64,000 nucleotides of DNA from Terrimesophilobacter mesophilus (GCF_014200375.1 NZ_JACHBP010000001.1:310001-374000), one strand, 5' to 3'; numbered from the stretch's first letter, positions 16,555 through 25,897 are shown. Notes: a model not told the origin generated them from the sequence alone. Numbers and translations are program-made.

Positions 16555-17223
16555 CTAGCGGGAGGCGACGCGCACGAGCGGCTGCGGCTCGGTGATGTCG
16601 CCCCAGGTTCCACTCAGTAACGCGTCAGCCGAGGCGGTCCCGGTCTGCGCTGCAGGGCGCTCGACCGCTGAGCCGTCGAGCACTCTCCGGATGGCGAGGA
16701 CGAGCGCAGTCGTCTCGACGACCGTGACCTGCCCTTCGTTGCGCACCGAGACATCCGCCACTGCAGGAAGGGCGATGTCCGTCGGACCACTCCCAGAGCC
16801 GTGCACGATGGCCGTCGGCTCCCGTTTCACCCGTTCTCCGTCGACGTCGACGAAGAGCGCGGCCTCATGTCCGCCGGATAACGCCGCCGTCGCCGTTGTC
16901 AGGATGTACACCGGATCGGCCGCACCGTCGTAGACCCAGCGCTTCCCGAGCACAGAATGCTGCATGGTGCCGATGAGGGCGGCCTCCGCCCCGTCGAGCG
17001 GCGCACCACGATAGGTCAGCGGGATCTGCATGATCGGTCCAACACCGGCGTGAATCAGGAGTGTTTCGACGCCGACCTCGCCCTCCGGGTCGTCGAACCG
17101 GAACGCCCCGACGCTGGCCGACGCGACGCCGCGTTCCCCGGCGAACCACGGTTGCCCCGGCGCCCACGAATCGATGAGTTCGGTCTTGGATGGGGTCAGT
17201 TCGGCCCGGTGCAGTAGTGCCAT
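16555..17223 (-). CDS. Maltokinase N-terminal cap-like protein (CG0192-related)
   Basis: 222 residues, no membrane segment. The sequence MALLHRAELTPSKTELIDSW, VETLLIHAGVGPIMQIPLTYRGAPL, LIGTMQHSVLGKRWVYDGAADPVY resembles the stand-alone version of the cap domain that precedes actinobacterial maltokinases (Pep2). The kinase part is absent here and no maltose or trehalose genes are nearby. A role in sugar metabolism is therefore only a guess from similarity. The start is a single clear ATG. Confidence 0.6.
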   Translation of the reverse strand: MALLHRAELTPSKTELIDSWAPGQPWFAGERGVASASVGAFRFDDPEGEVGVETLLIHAGVGPIMQIPLTYRGAPLDGAEAALIGTMQHSVLGKRWVYDGAADPVYILTTATAALSGGHEAALFVDVDGERVKREPTAIVHGSGSGPTDIALPAVADVSVRNEGQVTVVETTALVLAIRRVLDGSAVERPAAQTGTASADALLSGTWGDITEPQPLVRVASR

Positions 17224-17262
17224 GATTCGAGCCTAGCCACAGCGCGCTCCACCCGCCCGGAA

Positions 17263-17748
17263 TCAGCCGGCCAGGATCGCATCGATCTGGCCGACGGCGA
17301 GCCGCATGCCCTCCTCCATGCCCATGGCGAGCATCTTCTCGAACTCCTCCGGGTCGGTGAACTGGCCGAGGTTCGACATCCGCGTGCGTCCGTCGACGGT
17401 CTCCAGAGTGACGGTCATCGTCGTGACCATGCTCTCGCGGAGAGGCTCCCCGCTCTCGTCGGCGAATCCGTCATCGAAGACGAGGCGGTGCGGAGAGTCG
17501 ATGGCGGTGAACTCCCACCAGCCGCCTGACTTCTCCCCGTCCGGTCCGCTCATGTAGTAACGGGACTGGCCGCCCACGGTGAAATCGTGACGGGTGAACG
17601 TGGCCGGCCATCCGGGAGGGCCCCACCATCGCTCCAGCTGGCGCGGGTCCTCCCAGACCTGCCAGACGCGCTCGACGGGTGCGTCGAACTCGGCGACGAA
17701 TGTCATGGTCAGGGCCTCAAGGTCCTTCTCCACGGTGATGCTGGTCAT
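17263..17748 (-). CDS. SRPBCC (AHSA1-like) domain protein
   Basis: 161 residues of the START/Bet v 1-like fold: FDAPVERVWQVWEDPRQLERWWGPPG near the N-terminus, WWEFTAIDSPHRLVFDDGF in the middle, and a C-terminal long helix (EEFEKMLAMGMEEGMRLAVGQID). These proteins bind hydrophobic ligands. It follows the ArsR-type regulator by 16 bp; this ArsR-SRPBCC pairing is a recurrent actinobacterial module in which the regulator controls both genes. The ligand is unknown. Confidence 0.9.
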   Translation of the reverse strand: MTSITVEKDLEALTMTFVAEFDAPVERVWQVWEDPRQLERWWGPPGWPATFTRHDFTVGGQSRYYMSGPDGEKSGGWWEFTAIDSPHRLVFDDGFADESGEPLRESMVTTMTVTLETVDGRTRMSNLGQFTDPEEFEKMLAMGMEEGMRLAVGQIDAILAG

Positions 17749-17764
17749 ACTGACTCCTTCGTTC

Positions 17765-18097
17765 TCAATCCTCGGCGAGGATGCTGGCGATGCCTGCCGC
17801 GCGATGGCGCCACAGTTCCTCGAACCGGTCGAGAATCAGCTGCGCCCTGCGGAGGCCGTCCGGGTTGCCGTGCACGAGTTGCTCCCTCCCCCGCCGCGCT
17901 TTCGCGACGAGCGCGGCACGCTCGAGCACTGCGACGTGCTTCTGCACTGCGGCGAAACTCATGGCGTAGCCGCTCGCGAGAGCGGACACCGATTGCTCGC
18001 TCTGCAGTACGCGGCGCACGATGTCGCGCCGAGTCGCATCCGCCAGCGCCTGGAAGATGCGATCGATATCGGTATCGCTCACCTGTTCTACAACCAT
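17765..18097 (-). CDS. ArsR-type HTH regulator paired with SRPBCC
   Basis: 110 residues from the ATG at 18097 (MVVEQVSDTDIDRIF). A winged helix-turn-helix follows: IFQALADATRRDIVRRVL, SVSALASGYAMSFAAVQKHVAVLERAALV and a KARRGREQL wing. No metal-binding cysteines are seen, so it is not a classical metal sensor. Its start codon lies inside a perfect 8-2-8 palindrome, which points to tight autoregulation. An in-frame GTG at 18118 would add seven residues but breaks the usual N-terminus of the family. It is co-directional with the SRPBCC gene. Confidence 0.88.
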   Translation of the reverse strand: MVVEQVSDTDIDRIFQALADATRRDIVRRVLQSEQSVSALASGYAMSFAAVQKHVAVLERAALVAKARRGREQLVHGNPDGLRRAQLILDRFEELWRHRAAGIASILAED

Positions 18098-18106
18098 TTG
18101 GTTGTA
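18089..18106. promoter_or_regulatory. Palindromic operator over the ArsR start codon
   Basis: TACAACCA-tt-TGGTTGTA, a perfect 8-bp inverted repeat with a 2-bp spacer. The ATG of the regulator gene lies in its centre on the minus strand. Bound regulator here would block both transcription and initiation. Confidence 0.65.
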
Positions 18107-18163
18107 CGTTAGCTGCACAGGACCTGCCTGTCAAGCCCAGGCCGCCGATGCGCGTCAGGCGGC

Positions 18164-18688
18164 TCAGCTCGCTGCGGGCTGGCTTTCGCGGTGCGGAAGC
18201 TTCCAGTTCGGACGCACATAGTGGCAGGTGTATCCGGCCGGGTACTTCTGCAGGTAGTCCTGGTGCTCCTCCTCGGCCTCCCAGAACGGACCGGCCGGAG
18301 TCACCTCGGTGACGACCGTTCCCGGCCACAGCCCCGAGGCATCCACGTCGGCGATCGTCTCGAGTGCGACCCGCTTCTGCTCGTCACTCAGGTAGAAGAT
18401 CGCCGAGCGATAGCTCGACCCGATGTCGTTGCCCTGGCGATCCTTCGTCGACGGGTCGTGGATCTGGAAGAAGAACTCCAGGATGTCGCGGTACGAGATG
18501 GTCGAGGGGTCGAAGACGATCTCGACCGACTCGGCATGATGGCCGTGGTTGCGGTAGGTGGCATTGGGGGTCTCACCCCCTGAATACCCGACTCGCGTGG
18601 AGATCACGCCCGGGCGCTTCCGCAGAAGCTCCTGGGCGCCCCAGAAGCATCCGCCAGCCAGAATCGCGGTTTCGGTGGTCTGCGCCAT
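18164..18688 (-). CDS. msrA: Peptide-methionine (S)-S-oxide reductase
   Basis: 174 residues starting at an ATG preceded by GGAGAG. The catalytic motif [14 protein letters not shown] holds the nucleophilic cysteine near residue 15. [29 protein letters not shown] and [17 protein letters not shown] are standard MsrA segments. It repairs S-methionine sulfoxide in proteins and free methionine. It is transcribed divergently from the neighbouring reductase gene at 18787, and the ArsR pair lies downstream on the same strand. Confidence 0.96.
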   Translation of the reverse strand: MAQTTETAILAGGCFWGAQELLRKRPGVISTRVGYSGGETPNATYRNHGHHAESVEIVFDPSTISYRDILEFFFQIHDPSTKDRQGNDIGSSYRSAIFYLSDEQKRVALETIADVDASGLWPGTVVTEVTPAGPFWEAEEEHQDYLQKYPAGYTCHYVRPNWKLPHRESQPAAS

Positions 18689-18786
18689 GATGTTCTCTCC
18701 TTGCGTTGATTTGACACTAGGGAGAACGCCGTGCACTGCGCAACTGTTCCCGCCACCGCACGACCAACGGCGGGGAAGGCTGCACA

Positions 18787-19497
18787 ATGGAGGTGATGAG
18801 TCTCGAGGTCGGCAGCACCACCATCGGGATCCTGGGTGCAGGGAAGGTCGGAACCGTGCTGGCGCGGCTCGCCGTCGCCGCCGGATACCGGGTACTGATC
18901 GCCGGCTCAGGGTCACCCACGAGGATCTCCCTCATCGTGGACGTCCTGAGCCCCGGCGCCGAGGCCACCACCGCGGCCGATGCCGCGGGTCGGGCGGACA
19001 TCGCGATCCTCGCACTCCCCCTCGGCAAGTACCCCACCCTTCCCGTCGGCCGGCTGCGCGGCAAGATCGTCGTCGATGCCACGAACTACTGGTGGGAAGT
19101 GGACGGCATCCGCGCAGACTTCGACGACCCGCGCACGTCGACGAGCGAGATCGTCCAGTCGTTCCTGCCGGAGTCGCGCGTCGTCAAGGCACTCAACCAC
19201 ATGGGCTACCACGACCTCGAGGACGAAGCGAGACCGTCCGGTGAGCCCGGCCGCAAAGCGCTGGCGATCGCCGGGGACGACCCAGGGGATGTCGCGACCG
19301 TCGCCGCCCTGGTGGACGCGCTCGGATTCGATCCGGTGGTCGCCGGACCACTCGCCGAGGGCATCCGGATGGAGCCGCACACAGAGTTGTTCGGCTCGGA
19401 TGTCGACGCTGCGGAGGTTCGGGCGATGCTCGATCGCTTCCCCACGTCCGCCCGTGGCATCATCGTTGCGCGGGCACGAACTGCCGATCCCTCCTAG
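18787..19497 (+). CDS. NADPH-dependent F420-reductase-like dinucleotide-binding protein
   Basis: 236 residues. The N-terminal Rossmann motif [23 protein letters not shown] is followed by [42 protein letters not shown] and [27 protein letters not shown]. This is the fold of F420H2:NADP oxidoreductase and its many relatives, some of which do not use F420. No F420 biosynthesis genes are in the window. GGGGAAGG lies 7 nt before the ATG at 18787, which supports this start over the ATG at 18796. Substrate unknown. Confidence 0.82.
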   Translation: MEVMSLEVGSTTIGILGAGKVGTVLARLAVAAGYRVLIAGSGSPTRISLIVDVLSPGAEATTAADAAGRADIAILALPLGKYPTLPVGRLRGKIVVDATNYWWEVDGIRADFDDPRTSTSEIVQSFLPESRVVKALNHMGYHDLEDEARPSGEPGRKALAIAGDDPGDVATVAALVDALGFDPVVAGPLAEGIRMEPHTELFGSDVDAAEVRAMLDRFPTSARGIIVARARTADPS

Positions 19498-19498
19498 C

Positions 19499-19646
19499 GG
19501 GTCACGAGCGGCAGGAACAGATCGTCGATGATCGAGACGATGCGCTCGGCGCCATGCTGCTCGGTCCGCTCTACTATCTCGATGTGCGCGGCGTCTCGAC
19601 CCCCACGGCAGGCCTCATGCTCGCTCCGCAGGAATCGGAACCCTGA
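19499..19646 (+). pseudogene. Possible C-terminal remnant of a TetR-type regulator
   Basis: Between two genes, the plus strand reads through about 48 codons ending at a TGA (19644-19646). It contains EEQIVDD-like EQIVDDRDDALGAMLLGPLY then YLDVRGVSTPTAG, which resembles the last helices of TetR-family ligand domains. No start codon or DNA-binding part is present. It could be chance coding potential in GC-rich DNA, so confidence is low. Confidence 0.25.
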
Positions 19647-19676
19647 TCAGCAGGCAGATCGCCGGCTCGCGCCTGG

Positions 19677-20999
19677 TCAGCGAATGAGTGTGGCTTGCCG
19701 CTCACCCGGAGTGCGTCCGCGTCGCTTCGTCACGAACAACACGAGTCCGAAGCCGATCAGAGTCAGTGCGAGCAATCCAACGGATGCGGCGTCCGTACCC
19801 GTTTCCGCGAGTACCGGCGCATAGGTGAACGCAGCAGTAGCAGTTGCTGCGTCGCCGCCATCCGACACCACAACGTCGACGGTTCCACTCGGGCCTTCTG
19901 GCGCACGAGCAACGATGGTTGTCGAATTGAGCACCGTCACCGAGGACGCCGCAACACCACCGAAGGTGACAGTTGTGGCACCGGTGAACCCACGTCCGGT
20001 GATGGTGACTTCCGCCCCGGCCGTTCCGGATGACGGTGTTACGCCAGTGATCGCGATCGGCGACGCATAGACCGTGATGCTCTTGTTGTCCCAGTTGCCT
20101 ACGTACAGATTGTCGGCAACGTCCAACGCAATCGGGAACGGGCCATTGACCTGAGTCGAGCCCCCCTGAATGTTTCGGTATGGAGCAACATCGCCGTCGG
20201 CTCCCGCGGCATAGACGTTGATCGTGCTGCTGTTGTAATTGGCGACCAGCAGGTCGCCAATCGAATCGATGGCGACATCGTACGGTAGGTCCATGTCGGT
20301 GGAAGCGCCGGAAATCGTCCGGATCGGTGCAGCATCGCCGTTCGCCGCTGGGCCATAAACCGTCACAGCGAGCGAGTTGTAGTTGACAACGTAAAGCTCG
20401 CCGTCAGAGTCGACTTCCAGGCCCCAGGGAGAGTCGAGTCCGGTTGTCGCCCCGGCGATGGTGCGGATCGGGGCGACGTCGCCGCTGGCCCCCGCCGCGA
20501 ACACCTTGATGGACTTGGAATATACATCGCTGACGTAGATGTTGCCGGCAGAGTCGAGCGCGATACCGCTCACGCTGATGAGTCCGGTCGCGGCACCGGC
20601 GATCGTCCGGATCGGAGCAACGTCGCCCATTGCGGTCGCGGCGAATACGAGTACGCCACCCACATTGGTATCGGTGACATAGATGAGACCAGTGCTGTCG
20701 ACTGCGATCTGTTCGAGCGCCGAGATCGTCGTCGCTGGCCCCGCGATCACCCGCATCGGGGTCGCATCACCGTCCGCGCCCGGTGCGAAAATACGGATCG
20801 ATGAACGGTCGGACTCGTAGATGGTGCCGCCTGGGTCGAGCGCAAGGCCCCGGATGTCGCTAAAACCGGTGTTGCCACCCGCGATGATGCGGTCCGGTGG
20901 GGTATCGGCAGCATGAGCGGCGAGCGGAACGGAAGCAAGCGCCAGAGCAGAAGCGACGGCGATAATGCCCATTCGGGCGATCTTGGCTAGGTTGGACAC
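19677..20999 (-). CDS. LAXTG-anchored beta-propeller surface protein with IPT/TIG domain
   Basis: About 440 residues from a GTG preceded by GGAG. An upstream in-frame start at 21023 is possible. The parts are a signal peptide (ARMGIIAVASALALASVPLAAHA), then six repeats of about 48 residues sharing GDVAPIRTIAGA-like and IALDSAGNIYVSD-like units (a six-bladed NHL-type propeller), and an IPT/TIG immunoglobulin-like domain (ITGVTPSSGTAGAEVTITGRGF). A sorting signal closes the protein: LAETG, a hydrophobic helix and the basic tail VTKRRGR. Class E sortases of actinobacteria recognise LAXTG. It is probably displayed on the cell wall; ligand unknown. Base composition looks less GC-rich than its neighbours. 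Confidence 0.85.
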   Translation of the reverse strand: MSNLAKIARMGIIAVASALALASVPLAAHAADTPPDRIIAGGNTGFSDIRGLALDPGGTIYESDRSSIRIFAPGADGDATPMRVIAGPATTISALEQIAVDSTGLIYVTDTNVGGVLVFAATAMGDVAPIRTIAGAATGLISVSGIALDSAGNIYVSDVYSKSIKVFAAGASGDVAPIRTIAGATTGLDSPWGLEVDSDGELYVVNYNSLAVTVYGPAANGDAAPIRTISGASTDMDLPYDVAIDSIGDLLVANYNSSTINVYAAGADGDVAPYRNIQGGSTQVNGPFPIALDVADNLYVGNWDNKSITVYASPIAITGVTPSSGTAGAEVTITGRGFTGATTVTFGGVAASSVTVLNSTTIVARAPEGPSGTVDVVVSDGGDAATATAAFTYAPVLAETGTDAASVGLLALTLIGFGLVLFVTKRRGRTPGERQATLIR

Positions 21000-21072
21000 G
21001 GTACTCCAGTCGCACGCTTCCACCGGGTCGAGCCGCCGAGGTGGTTCACCGCTTACGGTGACAATGATTCAC

Positions 21073-21078
21073 AGTATA
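21073..21078 (-). promoter_or_regulatory. -10 box for the beta-propeller surface protein
   Basis: TATACT on the minus strand, about 75 nt before the chosen start. It is the best vegetative -10 match in the gap. No clear -35 at 17 nt. Confidence 0.4.
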
Positions 21079-21106
21079 GGGTGACAGCGCCTTCCCGCGA
21101 GCACCG

Positions 21107-21889
21107 TCAAGCCTCGAGTTTGCGGGCAGCGACGATCCGCGCCGTCGCATCCGGATGCATCCGGTGCCCGATCGATTCGGGGACCTCACGGAACTCCGCA
21201 TTCGGCATTGTCTCGGCCAGCCTGCGTGCAGCGGTTGCCAGGAACGGCATGGTCTCAGTGCCGCACAGGATGGTCACGGGCATCTCCACGTCAACCATGG
21301 CGGTGGTGGGGGTGGAGGTGCGCTGGGTCACGAGCGTGTCATAGACGGTGGACTGAGCCAGCGGCAGGAGCTGGTCGAACTCCGGCGTCGCCCTGAACTG
21401 TTCGATGAACTGCTCGGGGAGCCCGACTGCTTCACGCTGGAACGTGACAATGGCATCCGCCTGGCGCCCGTCGTCGACCAGAGCCTGTAATCGCCCGGCG
21501 AGATCCGGCACCTGGTCGGTGTCTCCGAAGCGGAACGGCGGTTCGGAAAGGAACAGGTGCGTCATCGGCACGCCTTCGCCTGCGGCGTAGAGGGCGAGCA
21601 CGGCGCCGGACGAGTGCCCGATGACCGAAGCCGTCCCGCCCGCGGCGGCAATGACTGCGGCGAGATCCTCGACCTCGCGCCTCGGCTCAGCCGGTGAGGT
21701 GTCCCCGCTGTCGCCCCGCGCGCGCCGGTCGTAGGTGATCGCTCGCAGTCCCGCATTCGCGAAGGCCGTTGCTACCTCTGCGGCATCCTTCGCGGTCGAC
21801 AATGCGCCGTTGACGATGACGACGACGGGCCCTTCCCCGGCGGCGTGTGTGGCAATCAGTGTTCCATCGGCCGACATCACGTGTTCCAT
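21107..21889 (-). CDS. Alpha/beta-hydrolase
   Basis: 260 residues. Beta strand GPVVVIVNGALSTAKD precedes AITYDRRARGDSGD. The nucleophile elbow GHSSGAVLALYA carries the catalytic serine, the acid region is MPVTILCGTETMPF, and the C-terminal SIGHRMHPDATA gives the histidine. The fold is secure; the substrate is not known, and the set suggests a small esterase or lactonase. Starts at 21889 or 21877 are both possible. The tRNA-Pro gene lies 40 bp upstream on the same strand, and an apparent N-terminal extension through the tRNA is not real. Confidence 0.88.
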   Translation of the reverse strand: MEHVMSADGTLIATHAAGEGPVVVIVNGALSTAKDAAEVATAFANAGLRAITYDRRARGDSGDTSPAEPRREVEDLAAVIAAAGGTASVIGHSSGAVLALYAAGEGVPMTHLFLSEPPFRFGDTDQVPDLAGRLQALVDDGRQADAIVTFQREAVGLPEQFIEQFRATPEFDQLLPLAQSTVYDTLVTQRTSTPTTAMVDVEMPVTILCGTETMPFLATAARRLAETMPNAEFREVPESIGHRMHPDATARIVAARKLEA

Positions 21890-21929
21890 GACGTCTACGA
21901 AACAGCCCTGCCGAACTCTTGTCAATGTG

Positions 21930-22003
21930 TCGGGCTGACAGGATTTGAACCTGCGACCCCGTGACCCCCAGTCACGTGCGCTACCAAGCTGCGCCACAGC
22001 CCG
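21930..22003 (-). tRNA. tRNA-Pro (GGG anticodon)
   Basis: A 74-nt cloverleaf on the minus strand: acceptor stem CGGGCTG paired with CAGCCCG plus discriminator A, a D-arm with AGCTTGGTAGCGC, an anticodon stem CGTGA/TCACG around the loop CTGGGGG (anticodon GGG), and a T-arm with GGTTCAAATCC. CCA is not encoded. Confidence 0.95.
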
Positions 22004-22097
22004 TGGCATTCACCTCCGACAGCCTATCGTGTCGCGACCCCGGTCACGATGCGCCCACAGGGGCATGATGGGAGGAGAAGCGAAAGCGAGGAAGACC

Positions 22098-22568
22098 ATG
22101 CAGGCAGGATCGCTCGCCCAGGCGCTCGAACGCGAGCACCGCGAGATCGATGGCGGCATCGAGGAGTACACGAAGGCCCTTTCAGAAGGGGACGCTGACC
22201 CCGCACCCCTGGTGCGCGCCACCAACGGGCTTCGACGACATATCTACCTGGAGGAGGAGTTCCTGTTCCCGCCGCTCAAAGCCAACGGTCTCGTCATGCC
22301 GATCTTCGTCATGCTGCGCGAACACGGTGAACTCTGGGACGCGATGGATGCGCTCGGCGCGCTCCTGGCATCCGGGGCCGACGCTGCGACAGTGCAGAAC
22401 GCCTGCCGTGAACTGCTCGCCCAGCTCGACAGCCACAACTCGAAGGAGGAGCCGATCATCTACCCCCAGGCGGATGCCGTGCTCGATCCCGATGCGGCGG
22501 CGCGGCTCCACGAGTTCCTCGACGAGGGACGGATGCCCGAGGGCTGGCGGTGCGAGAAGGCGGCGTGA
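22098..22568 (+). CDS. Hemerythrin-like domain protein
   Basis: 156 residues starting at an ATG with GAGGA 5 nt upstream. The four-helix HHE pattern is visible: LEREHREIDGGIEEY, LRRHIYLEEEFLFPPL, MLREHGELWDAMD and LDSHNSKEEPIIYP. These histidines and acidic residues would bind a di-iron centre. Related proteins sense or carry oxygen or repair iron centres; the role here is unknown. It stands alone, converging on der. Confidence 0.9.
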   Translation: MQAGSLAQALEREHREIDGGIEEYTKALSEGDADPAPLVRATNGLRRHIYLEEEFLFPPLKANGLVMPIFVMLREHGELWDAMDALGALLASGADAATVQNACRELLAQLDSHNSKEEPIIYPQADAVLDPDAAARLHEFLDEGRMPEGWRCEKAA

Positions 22569-22589
22569 GCAAAGGCAGCCAACCGGTGG

Positions 22590-24113
22590 TCAGCGCTTGC
22601 GGCGCTCTCGAACGCGCATGTTCACAATGATGGGGCTGCCCTCGAAACCATAGAGCTCACGCAGCCGCCGCGTGATGAACCGGCGGTACTGGGGGTCCAG
22701 GAATCCGGTCGTGAAGAGCACGAACGTCGGCGGCCGGCTCGACGCCTGCGTGCCGAACAGGATGCGCGGCTGCTTCCCGCCCCGCACGGGGTGAGGGTGC
22801 TCCGCCGTCAACTCGGCCAGCAGGGCGTTGAACTTGCCAGTCGGGATGCGGGTGTCCCAGGACTGGAGCGCGAGTTCGAGCGCCGGAACGAGCTTCTCGA
22901 GGTGGCGCCCCGTCTTCGCCGAGATGTTCACGCGAGGAGCCCACGCCACATGGGCCAGATCCTGCTCGATCTCGCGTTCCAGGTAGCGGCGTCGCTCGCG
23001 CTCGAGTCCATCATCGCTGTCCAGCAGGTCCCATTTGTTGAAGGCGAGGACGAGCGCCCGCCCGCTCTCCAGGACGAGCTCGATGATGCGCACGTCCTGC
23101 TCGCTGATCGGCTCCGTCACGTCGATCAGCACGACGGCGACCTCCGCCTTCTCGAGCGCGGCACTCGTGCGAAGCGAAGCGTAGAAATCCGCACCCTGCG
23201 CGAGATTCATCCTGCGTCGGATTCCGGCGGTGTCGACGAACGTCCACACCCTGCCGGCGAGTTCGATCTGCTCATCCACCGGGTCACGGGTCGTGCCGGC
23301 CAGGTCATGGACGACGACGCGCTCCTCCCCTGCCGCCCGATTCAACAGCGAAGACTTGCCCACGTTGGGTCGACCCAACAGCGCGACGCGCCTCGGGCCT
23401 CCGACCTGCTCCTTCGCCACCGCTGAGACCTCTGGCAGCACTGTCAGCACGTGGTCGAGCAGGTCCGCCACTCCCCTGCCGTGCACGGCCGACACCGGCC
23501 ACGGTTGGCCGAGACCGAGGCTCCAGAGACTCGCCGCCTCCGGCTCCTGGCGGATGTCGTCGACCTTGTTGGCGACGAGGATGACCGGCTTCTTCGTCGA
23601 ACGCAGCAGCTTCACGACATGCTCATCGGTCGCGGTCGGACCGACCATGGCATCCACGACGAACAGCACGGCGTCGGCCAGGTCGATCGCGATCTCCGCC
23701 TGGGCGGCGACCGCCGCGTGGATGCCCTTCGCATCCGGTTCCCACCCTCCGGTGTCGACGAGGGTGAACCGTCGTTCATTCCACTCGGCCTTGTAGTTCA
23801 CTCGGTCGCGGGTGACGCCGGGGGTGTCCTGAACGACCGCCTCGCGGCGCCCGAGGATGCGGTTCACGAGCGCGGACTTGCCGACGTTGGGGCGTCCGAC
23901 GATCGCGAGCACCGGGAGCGCAGGAAGGTACTGAATCGCATCCGGGTCGTCCGTGGCCGCGTCGAGGATGTCGAGGTCCTCATCGTCGAGCTCGTACTCT
24001 TCGAGACCCGCGCGGAGTGCACTCGCGCGCTGGGCCGCCGTGGCCTCGTCGATGGCCGCCAGACGGTCGGCGAGCTCCGGGTTCAGCTCGGGAAAGTCGT
24101 CGTCATCTGGCAC
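22590..24113 (-). CDS. der: Ribosome biogenesis GTPase Der
   Basis: 507 residues with two tandem GTPase domains. The first has G1 at residues 73-80 (GRPNVGKS), then [11 protein letters not shown] and NKVD. The second has [21 protein letters not shown] and NKWD, with a KH-like C-terminal domain ([25 protein letters not shown]). Der is needed for 50S subunit assembly. An acidic N-terminal extension of about 65 residues is typical of actinobacteria. The GTG start has AGGA 7 nt upstream. It ends the parA-scpA-scpB-rluB-tyrA-cmk-der operon. Confidence 0.97.
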   Translation of the reverse strand: MPDDDDFPELNPELADRLAAIDEATAAQRASALRAGLEEYELDDEDLDILDAATDDPDAIQYLPALPVLAIVGRPNVGKSALVNRILGRREAVVQDTPGVTRDRVNYKAEWNERRFTLVDTGGWEPDAKGIHAAVAAQAEIAIDLADAVLFVVDAMVGPTATDEHVVKLLRSTKKPVILVANKVDDIRQEPEAASLWSLGLGQPWPVSAVHGRGVADLLDHVLTVLPEVSAVAKEQVGGPRRVALLGRPNVGKSSLLNRAAGEERVVVHDLAGTTRDPVDEQIELAGRVWTFVDTAGIRRRMNLAQGADFYASLRTSAALEKAEVAVVLIDVTEPISEQDVRIIELVLESGRALVLAFNKWDLLDSDDGLERERRRYLEREIEQDLAHVAWAPRVNISAKTGRHLEKLVPALELALQSWDTRIPTGKFNALLAELTAEHPHPVRGGKQPRILFGTQASSRPPTFVLFTTGFLDPQYRRFITRRLRELYGFEGSPIIVNMRVRERRKR

Positions 24114-24122
24114 CCGTCAATC

Positions 24123-24809
24123 CTACGGGAGCGCCGCCGATCCGGGATGAGCGCGGATGAGGGCGACGAGTGCCGCAACGGTCTCGTCGAAGTCGAGATC
24201 CGTCGAGTCCAGGGTCGTCACGCCTTCCGCGGCGTTCATGAAGTCGACGACCGCGAGGTCCTGGGCATCGCGAGCGCTCAACTGCTCGCCGACCGCCTCG
24301 GTGGACGAGACGTCCAGCTCCGCCGCGCGGCGCGCAGTGCGGGCGGCCGCCGACGCCGTGAGCAGCACCCGCACCGCGGCATCCGGAGCCACGATCGTGG
24401 TGATGTCGCGGCCCTCGGTGATGATGCCCGGGCGAGTGCCGTCGGCAATGCGCGAACGAAACAGGCCGGTGAGGTGCTCTCGGACGGCGGGGATGCGCGC
24501 CACCCTGCTCACGACGGCGGACACCGCCGGGTCCCGGATCTCGCGGGTGACCGGCGTGCCGCCGACTCGCACGAAGTAGTGATTCGGGTCGACGCCTATG
24601 TCGTAATCGAAGTCGGGAAGGAGCGTGAGGATGTCGGCCTCGCGATCCAGGTCGATCCCGCGGTTGAGCGCGAGCCAGGCCAGAGCGCGATATGCGGCCC
24701 CGGTGTCCTGGTAGTCGAACCCCAGTTCGCGCGCTGCGGCACGGCTCACGCTGGACTTCCCGCTGCCCGCAGGACCGTCGACGGCGACAGCGATCCGGGT
24801 ACCCGTCAC
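24123..24809 (-). CDS. cmk: Cytidylate kinase
   Basis: 228 residues. The P-loop DGPAGSGKSS lies at residues 11-20. DYQDTGAAYRALAWLAL, ITEGRDITTIVAPDAAVRVLLTAS and RDAQDLAVVDFMNAAEGVTTLDST follow. The enzyme phosphorylates (d)CMP. The GTG at 24809 overlaps the tyrA stop by GTGA and has GGAGG 7 nt upstream, so it is preferred over the GTG at 24815. It lies 9 bp before der. Confidence 0.96.
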   Translation of the reverse strand: MTGTRIAVAVDGPAGSGKSSVSRAAARELGFDYQDTGAAYRALAWLALNRGIDLDREADILTLLPDFDYDIGVDPNHYFVRVGGTPVTREIRDPAVSAVVSRVARIPAVREHLTGLFRSRIADGTRPGIITEGRDITTIVAPDAAVRVLLTASAAARTARRAAELDVSSTEAVGEQLSARDAQDLAVVDFMNAAEGVTTLDSTDLDFDETVAALVALIRAHPGSAALP

Positions 24810-25897
24810 TTCCACGCCTCCGCAATCCTCCAGCCGCGCGATTCGAGTTCGGAGACGAGCGCAGCCTCCACCTCGGGCAGCACAGAGATCTCCGCGAGAC
24901 CGACGAGCGTACCCGGCGAATGTTCGAGGCGCAGGTCCTCGAGGTTGATCCCGGCGTCGCCGATCTCGGCGAGAAGCCTCGCGAGCTCACCGGGAGTGTC
25001 GTCGACCATCACGACGAGCCGGCTGAACCGCCGATCCTGCCCGTGCTTGCCCGGAAGTCTCGCGACGCCGTCGTTACCGGCTGCGAGCATCTCGGCGATC
25101 GCGCGTCGGGCACCCTGCGCCGCCGGCTGGTCGAGGGTGGAGATGAACCGGTCGAGATCGTCACGGAACGAACGCAGGATGTCGACGACGGTGGGGCTGT
25201 TCGCCGCCAGGATCTGAATCCACAGCTGCGGGTCACTCGCCGCGATCCGCGTCGTGTCGCGCAGTCCCTGGCCGGTGAGGGACAACGCCCGTTCGCTGCC
25301 TGCGGAGAGTTGCTTCGCCAGGATCGTGGCAATCACCTGCGGCACGTGCGAGACGAGTGCGACGCTCCGGTCGTGCTCCTCGGCCGTCATCAGCACGGGG
25401 ATCGCGTCGAGGTCGAGCACGAGGTCTTCGATCACGCCGACCGACCGGGTGCTCTCGCCGTTGCCGGTCGCGATCACCCATGGGCGCCCGACGAAGAGGT
25501 CCGCGCGGGCGGAAATGGCTCCACCGCGCTCACGACCGGCGAGCGGATGCGATCCCACGTAGCGGGAGATGTCCGCGTCGGCCGCGCGGAGTTCCGCAAG
25601 CGGCAGGCCCTTGACGCTCGCGACATCCGTCACGAGAGCGTCGGGGAACGACCCCAGTTCCTGGGCCACGACCGTCGCCGTCTGGTCCGGCGGGACGGCG
25701 ACGACGATGAGACCTGGCGCGTCACCTGCTGCTGCGGCACGCCCCGCCCCGTAGTCGATCGCGAGCGACAGGGCTCCAGGGGATGCGTCGTGCACGATCG
25801 TGTCCACGCCCTTCGAGCGCAGCGCGAGGCCGATGCTCGCCCCCAGAAGCCCGGCGCCGACGATGCGCACCTGGCCGGAGATGCGACTATCGTTCAC
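24806..25897 (-). CDS. tyrA: Prephenate dehydrogenase with C-terminal ACT domain
   Basis: 363 residues. The NAD-binding motif VRIVGAGLLGASIGLALRSKG is followed by VAVPPDQT, VTDVASVKG, VGSHPLAGRERGG and SHVPQVIATILAKQL, all typical of TyrA. About 75 C-terminal residues (RLVVMVDDTPGELARLLAEIGDAGINLEDLR) form an ACT regulatory domain, probably for feedback by tyrosine. It oxidatively decarboxylates prephenate to 4-hydroxyphenylpyruvate. The GTG start has GGGAGG upstream and overlaps rluB by 11 bp. Its place between rluB and cmk is the usual one in Micrococcales. Confidence 0.94.
   Translation of the reverse strand: MNDSRISGQVRIVGAGLLGASIGLALRSKGVDTIVHDASPGALSLAIDYGAGRAAAAGDAPGLIVVAVPPDQTATVVAQELGSFPDALVTDVASVKGLPLAELRAADADISRYVGSHPLAGRERGGAISARADLFVGRPWVIATGNGESTRSVGVIEDLVLDLDAIPVLMTAEEHDRSVALVSHVPQVIATILAKQLSAGSERALSLTGQGLRDTTRIAASDPQLWIQILAANSPTVVDILRSFRDDLDRFISTLDQPAAQGARRAIAEMLAAGNDGVARLPGKHGQDRRFSRLVVMVDDTPGELARLLAEIGDAGINLEDLRLEHSPGTLVGLAEISVLPEVEAALVSELESRGWRIAEAWK

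Noticed and set aside
21890..22009. N-terminal extension of the alpha/beta-hydrolase by 40 residues
   Set aside because: The extension is the translation of the tRNA-Pro gene.
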